The notes beneath the pieces are model-generated. The model searched no databases. It saw only the letters and a program-made list of their open reading frames with translations, and was not told the origin of the DNA. DNA of 64,000 bases from Legionella cincinnatiensis (GTDB taxonomy: Bacteria; Pseudomonadota; Gammaproteobacteria; Legionellales; Legionellaceae): contig NZ_UGNX01000001.1 in the NCBI RefSeq assembly GCF_900452415.1, forward strand, positions 3,162,001 through 3,226,000, in the 5' to 3' direction. Positions within the stretch are counted from its first letter, which is position 1. Each line of letters begins with the position of its first letter. Position numbers and translations under genes: made by a program. Shown here piece after piece: positions 29,227 through 36,517 of this stretch.

Positions 29227-30515
29227 TCGATTTTCATAGAGCTATCATCAGAGTCAATTTGATAATTATCCTGAGGTACTAACTTGTTCAAAATAAGAGA
29301 CATCAATAAACGGATTTGTTGCTCATACATAGAACGATCATAGCCTCCTTCTAAGCCCCAATATACTCTCTCAATATGCTCCCTATTTTCTTGAACCATT
29401 TGAAAGAGATTCTCATAAAAATAAGTTAAATCCGCTTCATTAAAACGTGTTCTTTTTGCTTCTGCTTTACTCATTAACTTGCCATCAACAAATTTTCCGC
29501 AATAAGCTGTTTCAGCTTCATGAGAATCCCAACCCGTTGGTAAAAAAAGTGCTATTTTCTGACCTTTTTCTTTTGCGCTCTCTATTTGAGCTTCGATTTC
29601 CTCTAGAGCAAAAACCAAAGCAGGGTGAATGGTTCCAGGTTTACGAGTTGTGACGCTTAAATCTACAGCAAAATACTGTAAATTTCCCTTTGCCCATGAA
29701 TGAATTTCTTGTCCCTCATCCTTACCCTTTTTCTTGAATAATTTATTGATAAAAGAATTATCCTGTTGAGGATAAACACGTGAATCAAAAATATCGATAT
29801 GGCATATATCCATATCTGTAGCAGATTTCATTAAAATATTGCATAAACCATCATCGCGATTCACATCTGTTCCTATAATAATGTGTTTCAGTGGTTTCTT
29901 GTGTAAGCTTTGCACGTATTTAAGTAATATCGCTGTTTTATTCAAAATACAAAACCCACTACCCTCATTACTATAAGCATGATGCGTTGGTAACCCAAAA
30001 GAAAAATGGATTTTTCCTGAATGTTCTAAGGTCATTGCTATATCTTTAATTAAGACTTCTAAAGTTTTAGGCGTAATTACAATATCTGAGCTTAATTGTT
30101 TCCATCCTTTATGCTGCGCTTGGATGCAATCAATAATAATTTGCTGTAGATATTCTAGAGTATGAACTTTTAGTATGGCATTAAGTATCGTATCTTCTTC
30201 AGGAATTTTAGCAAAACATTTTAATGCGGCTTGCACATCTCCTTTATTCATTGCAGTAAATAATTGACTCCAACAGCGAGGCAACTTAACTTGATCCGTA
30301 TCCATAACTGATAAATCGGAATCACTAACGCAAATTTCTGAGATTAATTGGCTCATATGCTTTAAGCGATTGAACTGATCTTCTTCAGCACCAGCAGGCA
30401 TTCCATGCATTTGATCGATATCATTAAATGAGGGAATTTGAATACAGCAGTCTTGAGTTTTTGCTTCATGCACTCCAGAAGAAGTTCGTTGTCTAAAAAA
30501 ATATTGATGCATCAT
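29223..30515 (-). CDS. Histone-deacetylase-fold protein, degenerate, putative Dot/Icm effector
   Basis: A 430-residue soluble protein. Residues 165-395 follow the arginase/HDAC fold. The paired histidines PTHHA are at 178-179 and GFCILNKTAI at 187-196. The zinc segment is TDVNRDDG (Asp217, but Asn219 where HDACs have His). GWDSH (Asp330) and LEGGYD (388-393) follow. The other zinc ligands are kept. The N-terminal 160 residues are unlike HDACs. A eukaryotic-type enzyme without a bacterial pathway near it suggests a Dot/Icm effector; L. pneumophila LphD is a precedent. Effector status and activity are inference. It could also be an inactive scaffold or an acetylpolyamine-type deacetylase. Confidence 0.7.
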   Translation of the reverse strand: MMHQYFFRQRTSSGVHEAKTQDCCIQIPSFNDIDQMHGMPAGAEEDQFNRLKHMSQLISEICVSDSDLSVMDTDQVKLPRCWSQLFTAMNKGDVQAALKCFAKIPEEDTILNAILKVHTLEYLQQIIIDCIQAQHKGWKQLSSDIVITPKTLEVLIKDIAMTLEHSGKIHFSFGLPTHHAYSNEGSGFCILNKTAILLKYVQSLHKKPLKHIIIGTDVNRDDGLCNILMKSATDMDICHIDIFDSRVYPQQDNSFINKLFKKKGKDEGQEIHSWAKGNLQYFAVDLSVTTRKPGTIHPALVFALEEIEAQIESAKEKGQKIALFLPTGWDSHEAETAYCGKFVDGKLMSKAEAKRTRFNEADLTYFYENLFQMVQENREHIERVYWGLEGGYDRSMYEQQIRLLMSLILNKLVPQDNYQIDSDDSSMKID

Positions 30516-30542
30516 CTTGATTATCCCAGAAATAAAAAGATA

Positions 30543-30564
30543 TTGGGCTTTTACTAAAGCCCCA
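30543..30564 (-). terminator. Rho-independent terminator after the His-rich protein gene
   Basis: On the minus strand, TGGGGCTTT and AAAGCCCAA flank a short loop and a T-rich tract follows. The stem is 62 bases past the stop of the gene ending at 30626 and before the HDAC-like gene start at 30515. The two genes are therefore probably transcribed separately. Confidence 0.55.
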
Positions 30565-30625
30565 AAAATTCTATGCCATACCTTTAATTATAGAGTATGG
30601 CAAATGGTTTCATGCAAGAAATGAA

Positions 30626-32134
30626 TTAATGGTAGGTAACAGAATGCTCAACGTCTTCTTTAACATCGATAAGTCCCTGAGATAAACCTTGGCGTTGTCC
30701 AGATTTAACTGTATTTGGACCTGTAAAAAAGGTTAATCCAATTCCTGTGGCAGCAGCCACGGTAGACGTAACCCCTAAAACAACTTGGGTTTGCAATAAA
30801 CTCAACCCCAAAGCCATTCCCACAGCACTTAATGCAGAACTAGAACCAAACGTAGTCACAAGACCTGCAATACTTGCACCAATAAGTAATACGCCTAAAG
30901 CAATAAGTATACCACCTAAGACTTGCTTGCCAACTGAAGGGCTCCCAGAAGCATATTCAGCAATATCACCTAAACGTTTTGCGGCCTGCATATCATTAGG
31001 ATTATTGAGTGCTTCTGTTAAAACACAAACTGCTCTACCATAAAAATGGTAATCTATGAGTTCCTGTTTTTGTTTTTTCATTGCGACTTCAGCCTCAATT
31101 AACTCAGCCGCATTCATAATATGTTTTTGCAGATCATTGGTCGAAACATTGTTTCGTTTTAAATGAACCAACCCGTCATTAAAAATTTGTTCTTCTATAT
31201 TTTCTAATTGTATCGGTTGAATTGCAAAAACGCCTAAGTTTGCGTTTTTAGATGAGTCAAACCATGCATTGGCACTAAACCCCGTTTGCCAAGGCTCAGG
31301 CAAATCCCCATCTTGAAGCACATGTGTACTTTTCACAAGCTCCTCTAGCGTTTTTTCAAATGCAGTATCTTGGTTTTCTTGTTTTACTCGAGAATACATA
31401 TCCCAGATAAAGCCACATAAGCGCAAATAGTTAGTTCGATGTGTGGGCTGAAATTGCAATGCCTCAGGATTATACCCACTTTCATAACGAGTTAACTCAC
31501 CTAACCCGTAACGTGCGGCAATCAAGCTAATCCGTACTTGCGGAAAAAGACCAGTAAGATGCGTATCTTCATAGTCAGTAAATGCTTTTTGCAACTTATT
31601 AGCTAATGTTTGCACTAACTTGAAAGGATTTTCATGCAAAGTCCGTAAAAATAATTCGGCGTCACGTATGTGCTTGTTTAAAAATGATTTCCGAGATTGA
31701 AGCTGAGCCAACTCAGTATTTGCTTCATTGATTCCTCGTTCATAAGGTCGCATTTGATTTTGGAGTGAGATACGCTCTGCCTGTAAACGCCCTAATTCAG
31801 TTTGTAATTGACTTCGGTTCCATTCTCTTGCGAAATCACCTACATAATGCAGCACCCCATCTCTATGATGATGGTGGTGACGATCATGATGATGATCATG
31901 CATATGATGGAGCATATCTTGGGTGGCACTGAAATCTGCATTAGTAAGTTGGCTTTGCGTGATTGAAATAAGGCGGTTTGTGGTATCCAGTTGTCGCTGA
32001 AGGGGATTAAGAAACTGCTTTTGTTCTTCAACGAAATGTGATTTTTCCGATATTTGTAACTGTACTTGCAGTAATTCTTGTTGCCAAGAGAAAAGATTAG
32101 CTTGATTATAAACTACAGGGCTAACTGCGGGCAT
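30626..32134 (-). CDS. His-rich coiled-coil membrane protein, putative effector
   Basis: A 502-residue protein not in any family I know. After the start come long coiled coils (about residues 15-65 and 100-165). A His-rich patch near residue 90 (HDHHHDRHHHHH) could bind metal. A helical middle follows, then two long hydrophobic segments (about residues 405-435 and 440-475) and a polar tail. I start at the ATG at 32134, six bases after GGAGG; the frame opens 13 codons earlier at 32173. Coiled coils plus a late membrane hairpin, standing alone, is typical of Dot/Icm substrates that insert in host membranes. That is inference. Confidence 0.7.
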   Translation of the reverse strand: MPAVSPVVYNQANLFSWQQELLQVQLQISEKSHFVEEQKQFLNPLQRQLDTTNRLISITQSQLTNADFSATQDMLHHMHDHHHDRHHHHHRDGVLHYVGDFAREWNRSQLQTELGRLQAERISLQNQMRPYERGINEANTELAQLQSRKSFLNKHIRDAELFLRTLHENPFKLVQTLANKLQKAFTDYEDTHLTGLFPQVRISLIAARYGLGELTRYESGYNPEALQFQPTHRTNYLRLCGFIWDMYSRVKQENQDTAFEKTLEELVKSTHVLQDGDLPEPWQTGFSANAWFDSSKNANLGVFAIQPIQLENIEEQIFNDGLVHLKRNNVSTNDLQKHIMNAAELIEAEVAMKKQKQELIDYHFYGRAVCVLTEALNNPNDMQAAKRLGDIAEYASGSPSVGKQVLGGILIALGVLLIGASIAGLVTTFGSSSALSAVGMALGLSLLQTQVVLGVTSTVAAATGIGLTFFTGPNTVKSGQRQGLSQGLIDVKEDVEHSVTYH

Positions 32135-32330
32135 AACGATCCTCCAAGGGGTTACATTATAAGCGCTACGCATTATACATACTGCAAATTATTAATTCAA
32201 TGATGATATTTTATGATCAAATACCATCGCGTAACTGGAAAGTTCCTGCTATGGCGCGATCTATAAGCAAAGAGATACAATAGAAACTTCTGAATCAAAA
32301 ATAAAAAACACGTTTGAGGATGCTGAGCCA

Positions 32331-33569
32331 ATGACTGTGGCAAAAAAAGTTTCTGAATCTTATCTTTTTTCGCTGATTTTAATTTCAGCAATTCTTCTTG
32401 GAGGTCTCACCGGTTGTTTCTTTGGCCAAATAACTCATTATTTAAAACCTTTGGGTGAAATTTTTCTTAATCTCATTTTTACAGCAATTGTTCCATTAAT
32501 TTTCTTTAGTGTCAGTTCCGCCATTGCACGTATTGGTTCTATGGGGAAATTAAGCAAAATTGCTTTTTATATGACGATTATTTTTTTATTTACGAGTATC
32601 ATGGCAGCAATTTATGCTCTTTTTGTCGTTAATCTCTTTCCACCTGCTCAAAACGTTGTTTTACCGTTGACTGTGCCCGCAAAAACATCTACGCTGAGTT
32701 TTTTAGATCAGATTCCAGAAATTTTTACTGTTTCTGAATTCGGTCATTTACTTTCTCATAAACATATTCTTGCTTTAATCGTCTTTTCCATCTTTGTTGG
32801 ACTTGCCGCATCCAATCTTCATGAAAAAGAAAAACCATTCATTGATTTTCTACAAGCAGGTGAAGAGATTTTCATGCGTGTTTTTACATTAATCATGTAT
32901 TATGCTCCGCTTGGTTTTTTTGCTTATTTTGCCGTTTTAGTTCACGATTTAGGCCCGCAATTAATGACGAATTATCTTCGGGTTGGCATTATTTATTACT
33001 TTTTTGGACTCCTATATTTTATCCTCATCAATACCTTCTTTGCCTATTTGGCAGGAAAGACTCAAGGAATAAGATTATTTTGGCATAATATCTTTCTGCC
33101 CGCAGTTACCTCTATTGCAACATGCAGTAGTGCTGCAAGCATTCCTGCCAATTTAATTAGCGTCAAAAAAATGAAAGTTGCTCCTGAAATTTATGAAACA
33201 GTAATTCCTCTAGGCACTATTATCCACAAAGATGGTTCTGTAATCGGTGGCGTTTTCAAAATTGCTTTTTTGTTTGGCATTTTTCATTTAAATTTCTCTG
33301 AACCTAGTGTTTTACTCACTGCATTAGGAATTTCTTTATTGGTTGGCACCGTAATGGGGGCAATTCCTAGTGGAGGAATGCTTGGGGAACTCCTCATTTT
33401 AAGTGTTTATGGATTTCCTCCCTCAGTGTTAATGATTATTGCTGCAATAAGTATTATTATTGATCCACTTGCTACTATGCTTAATGTAACATGTAACAGT
33501 GTAAGCTGCATGATGATTGCCCGTTTTGTGGAGGGTAAAAAATGGTTTACACACTCAACATCAAGGTAA
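32331..33569 (+). CDS. Dicarboxylate/amino acid:cation symporter (DAACS, DctA/GltP-like)
   Basis: A 412-residue inner-membrane symporter of the SLC1-like family, which takes up glutamate, aspartate, serine or C4-dicarboxylates with H+ or Na+. The signature hairpin region ATCSSAASIPAN (a serine-rich HP1), IPLGTIIHKDGSVIG and the PSGGMLGELL hairpin are present. The final N-V-T-C-N-S-V segment is where the family has the substrate Asp and Asn. The substrate is not decided. It has a GAGG site 11 bases before its ATG. Confidence 0.88.
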   Translation: MTVAKKVSESYLFSLILISAILLGGLTGCFFGQITHYLKPLGEIFLNLIFTAIVPLIFFSVSSAIARIGSMGKLSKIAFYMTIIFLFTSIMAAIYALFVVNLFPPAQNVVLPLTVPAKTSTLSFLDQIPEIFTVSEFGHLLSHKHILALIVFSIFVGLAASNLHEKEKPFIDFLQAGEEIFMRVFTLIMYYAPLGFFAYFAVLVHDLGPQLMTNYLRVGIIYYFFGLLYFILINTFFAYLAGKTQGIRLFWHNIFLPAVTSIATCSSAASIPANLISVKKMKVAPEIYETVIPLGTIIHKDGSVIGGVFKIAFLFGIFHLNFSEPSVLLTALGISLLVGTVMGAIPSGGMLGELLILSVYGFPPSVLMIIAAISIIIDPLATMLNVTCNSVSCMMIARFVEGKKWFTHSTSR

Positions 33570-33572
33570 ATT

Positions 33573-33791
33573 ATGCGTAATCATTCACCTTATAAAAAAT
33601 TATGGCGTTCACGTAAAGATCGAAAAATTGCTGGAATATGCGGCGGGTTAGGCATTTATTTTGGTGTAGATCCAGTATGGATGAGAATAATTTTTATTAT
33701 CTTTTTCTTACTTGGAGGAGCTGCATTCATTGCTTATATTATCTTATGGATAATCATTCCATTAGAACCCGAAGGCTGGCAAGATGCCTAA
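33573..33791 (+). CDS. PspC-domain protein
   Basis: A 72-residue protein. A basic N-terminal segment is followed by the PspC signature (KIAGICGGLGIYFGVDPVWMRI) and one membrane helix. In E. coli, PspC senses envelope stress with PspB, but small stand-alone members are common and their role is unclear. It begins three bases after the symporter stop, so the two share a transcript. Its last codons overlap the next gene by eight bases. Confidence 0.85.
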   Translation: MRNHSPYKKLWRSRKDRKIAGICGGLGIYFGVDPVWMRIIFIIFFLLGGAAFIAYIILWIIIPLEPEGWQDA

Positions 33792-34263
33792 TCAAGAGGA
33801 AAAAGTGATTCAAGGATTAATCGTATTTTTTATCAATTTATGTTTCATGATACCCAATGTATTTGCTGCAGAAAAAAACAACGCCATGCCGCTGTTTCAA
33901 CATATTTTTTCGGTATGGACTGATGCCTTTAATCGTAAAGATTTAGCAGGTTCTTGTGATTTATTTTCTGTTCATGTAGAAGCTAATTACCAAGGAGCCC
34001 CTAGAAAAAACTATGAGTCGATCTGCAATGGATTTAAGAAAGTTTTTCAAGAAAACCGTGACTATAAATACCACTTTAAACTGCATCAGGTATATCATTC
34101 TAACGACATGGCAAGTGTTCGAGTCACATGGTATTTACAAATTTATAAACATGGAAAAGTTATTTCAAGAACTGTAGATGAGGGGCTGGATGTTTTTCAA
34201 CGAGATAAACAAGGCCGTTGGAAAATTATTTATTATTTAGCTTATCCGAGCAAAAGCAGTTAA
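33784..34263 (+). CDS. Exported SnoaL/DUF4440-like protein
   Basis: A 159-residue product. An N-terminal hydrophobic stretch ending at FAAEKNN looks like a signal peptide with a rather long n-region. The rest has a cone-shaped NTF2/SnoaL pattern: an F-x-x-W-T-D-A-F-N-R-K-D start, SVRVTWYLQIYKHG and a final GRWKIIYYLAYP. Such proteins are often ketosteroid-isomerase-like and of unknown substrate. It overlaps the PspC gene by eight bases, so it is in the same operon. Confidence 0.75.
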   Translation: MPNQEEKVIQGLIVFFINLCFMIPNVFAAEKNNAMPLFQHIFSVWTDAFNRKDLAGSCDLFSVHVEANYQGAPRKNYESICNGFKKVFQENRDYKYHFKLHQVYHSNDMASVRVTWYLQIYKHGKVISRTVDEGLDVFQRDKQGRWKIIYYLAYPSKSS

Positions 34264-34339
34264 CTTTCTGGCTGAAACAATACAAAGCGTCATCAAGACA
34301 AAATATCAATATCTTATCCTGATTACGCTTAATACATTA

Positions 34340-34888
34340 TCATTCTTCTAATGCTAAAACAAATGATGAAGCATTTAAAACAGCAGCAATACGCAGTACC
34401 GATTGCACAGCAATTTTATCTAGCCCATGCTCTAATAATTGTCTTACATGAGAACTAATGCACATCCCACACCCATTAATCACAGATACTGCCAAAGCGA
34501 ATAACTCAAAATCAGCTTTGGGCACACCTGGATTTAACATACCATTCATACGTAAATGAGCTGGTAAAGTTGAAAGTTCCTTATTTTCTGCTAAATGAAT
34601 TGCACGATAATACACATTATTCATAGCCATTAAAGCCGTTGCTGTTTTTATGGCCTGTTCTAATTCAGCTGAAAGAGAGACTGCTCCCTCTGTTTTAATC
34701 GCATTTATCATACTTTTATTGTTTAAGGTATAAGCTACAGCTAATGCAACACCATAAAATTGAGTATCAGTTAAACCAGACTGAGCAATATTACCAAATA
34801 GAGTACTCAAATTAAGACGAATGTCTTTAGCAAAATCAGGAATCATCTGTTTTAATTGTTCGATAGACATAATCCGCTCCTTTAACAT
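34340..34888 (-). CDS. ahpD: Alkylhydroperoxidase AhpD
   Basis: A 182-residue thiol protein of the carboxymuconolactone decarboxylase fold. The active site CGMCISSHVRQL is near residue 137, with the CxxC and the proton-relay His. AhpD reduces AhpC, and here it stands directly after ahpC with a 31-base gap. No ahpF is nearby, so reduction probably runs through AhpD. Length and motif match the L. pneumophila AhpC2-AhpD pair as I recall it. Confidence 0.93.
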   Translation of the reverse strand: MLKERIMSIEQLKQMIPDFAKDIRLNLSTLFGNIAQSGLTDTQFYGVALAVAYTLNNKSMINAIKTEGAVSLSAELEQAIKTATALMAMNNVYYRAIHLAENKELSTLPAHLRMNGMLNPGVPKADFELFALAVSVINGCGMCISSHVRQLLEHGLDKIAVQSVLRIAAVLNASSFVLALEE

Positions 34889-34919
34889 ACTCCTGCCTCA
34901 TTCGCAGGAGTATCTCGTT

Positions 34920-35468
34920 TTATAATGTTTCACCACCAATAGGACGATTACAAGGACACAACTCATCAGTTTGTAACGCATCTAAAATACGTAACACCTC
35001 TTGAGGATTACGACCTACATTGAGTGAGTTCACGCTAACATGCTGAATCACATTGTTTGGATCAATAATAAATGTTGCTCTTAATGCACAACCACTTTCT
35101 TCATCACGAACACCTAAACCATCCGTTAATTTTCCCTGAACATCTGCAAAGCTATATTGATTAAGCTGATGTAAATCCTTATGTTCTCTGCGCCAAGCCA
35201 ATTTCACAAACTCATTATCTGTGCTTCCTCCTAATACCACTGCATCTCTATCATTAAACTCACCATTTAATTTTGCAAACTCAACAATTTCTGTTGGGCA
35301 TACAAAAGTAAAGTCTTTAGGGTAGAAAAACACTATTTTCCATTTTCCTGGAAAGCTTTTTTCAGTAATAGTTTCAAAAGCACTTGCCCCATTCTCTTCA
35401 TGATTGTTAAATCCTGGTTTTACGGCAACTAGAGAAAATTCCGGGATTTTTTGACCAATAGTTAACAT
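34920..35468 (-). CDS. ahpC: Alkyl hydroperoxide reductase subunit C (peroxiredoxin)
   Basis: A 182-residue 2-Cys peroxiredoxin that reduces hydrogen peroxide and organic peroxides. The peroxidatic Cys lies in DFTFVCPTE near residue 57. The resolving Cys is in DELCPCNRPIGG near the end. The C-terminus is shorter than in typical E. coli AhpC and suits AhpD-type partners. It is divergent from oxyR over a 93-base region, so it is probably under OxyR control. Confidence 0.95.
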   Translation of the reverse strand: MLTIGQKIPEFSLVAVKPGFNNHEENGASAFETITEKSFPGKWKIVFFYPKDFTFVCPTEIVEFAKLNGEFNDRDAVVLGGSTDNEFVKLAWRREHKDLHQLNQYSFADVQGKLTDGLGVRDEESGCALRATFIIDPNNVIQHVSVNSLNVGRNPQEVLRILDALQTDELCPCNRPIGGETL

Positions 35469-35561
35469 AAATTTCTCCTCATTTGTTAGTTAATTAAATT
35501 ATAGATAGGGTGTATAATTATATAAAGTGAATAAAATCGATTTGATTAATCGAAAAAAACG
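35469..35561. promoter_or_regulatory. Divergent ahpC/oxyR regulatory region
   Basis: This short AT-rich spacer has a TATAAT word on the plus strand and several TA-rich steps on the minus. The palindrome TCGATT-N5-AATCGA lies at 35537-35553, nine bases before the oxyR start, and could be an autoregulatory site. An exact OxyR box is not obvious to me. Confidence 0.45.
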
Positions 35562-36491
35562 ATGAATAAGTTAATTAGTTTAAAACAACTCCATTATTTG
35601 ATTACCCTATATGATCACCAGCATTTTGGTCGTGCAGCTACCGCATGTTTTATTAGCCAATCCACTTTGAGCGCTGCTATTACAAATCTTGAAGAAACTC
35701 TAGACGCTCAACTTTTGGAAAGAGATCATAAAACATTTCTATTTACTTCTTTAGGGGAAGAAATCGTACGTCGGGGTCGACTCATGCTTCAACAAAACAA
35801 TGAATTAGTCGATTATGCGAAAAATCAGGGAAAAGCAATGCAGGGAAAATTTTATCTTGGTGTTATCCCTACCATTGCTCCATTTATTTTAAACGATCTC
35901 CAAGTTTTGTGTCAGCAGCGTTACCCTGATTTATCTCTATTCATCAGAGAAGATACAACAGATAATGTTTTAAACTACTTGGGTGAAGGAAAACTTGATC
36001 TTGTTATATTGGCTCTTCCCTATCCAACAGCGAACTTTCAAACAAAAATATTATGTAATGATTATTTTAAACTTGTTTTACCTAAAAGTTGGTTGCATCA
36101 AGGATTTGATACGGAAATAACAAAGTTACCAGAAAACAGTATCTTTCTCTTGGAAAAAGAACATTGCCTAACTGAACATACACTACAAGCCTGTCAACTT
36201 AAAGAAAGTGAAAAAATCAATTCATTTTTTGCTACCAGTTTGCATACCTTAATCCAAATGGTAAATCACCAGCCAGGCATTACTTTTTTACCTAACTTGG
36301 CGATTAACAGTCGTATTCTTGCAAACACCGATTTGGTTGCTGTTCCCTTAAAAAATGATCATCCTTATAGACAAATTGGCGTCGCGTGGCGAGCCACTTC
36401 TCACAGAATACAAAGCTATAACTTATTTGCAGAATTAGTAGCACAAATTGTCGCTGAAAAATGTGCTGATGCAGTACAAGGAACTCCATAA
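35562..36491 (+). CDS. oxyR: LysR-type peroxide regulator OxyR
   Basis: A 309-residue LysR-type regulator. The N-terminal winged helix (LKQLHYLITLYDHQHFGRAA) is followed by a periplasmic-binding-like sensor. Two cysteines, nine residues apart in HCLTEHTLQAC, match the redox pair C199/C208 of E. coli OxyR. It should sense hydrogen peroxide by disulfide formation. It faces ahpC, an expected target, and converges on the IQ-motif gene with 26 bases between stops. Confidence 0.92.
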   Translation: MNKLISLKQLHYLITLYDHQHFGRAATACFISQSTLSAAITNLEETLDAQLLERDHKTFLFTSLGEEIVRRGRLMLQQNNELVDYAKNQGKAMQGKFYLGVIPTIAPFILNDLQVLCQQRYPDLSLFIREDTTDNVLNYLGEGKLDLVILALPYPTANFQTKILCNDYFKLVLPKSWLHQGFDTEITKLPENSIFLLEKEHCLTEHTLQACQLKESEKINSFFATSLHTLIQMVNHQPGITFLPNLAINSRILANTDLVAVPLKNDHPYRQIGVAWRATSHRIQSYNLFAELVAQIVAEKCADAVQGTP

Positions 36492-36517
36492 CGCCCTAAT
36501 CGACTTTTTTCATTATA

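Noticed and set aside
30747..31043. Plus-strand frame inside the His-rich membrane protein gene
   Set aside because: It is a shadow of the Ala/Gly/Leu-rich membrane region on the other strand, with no ribosome site.
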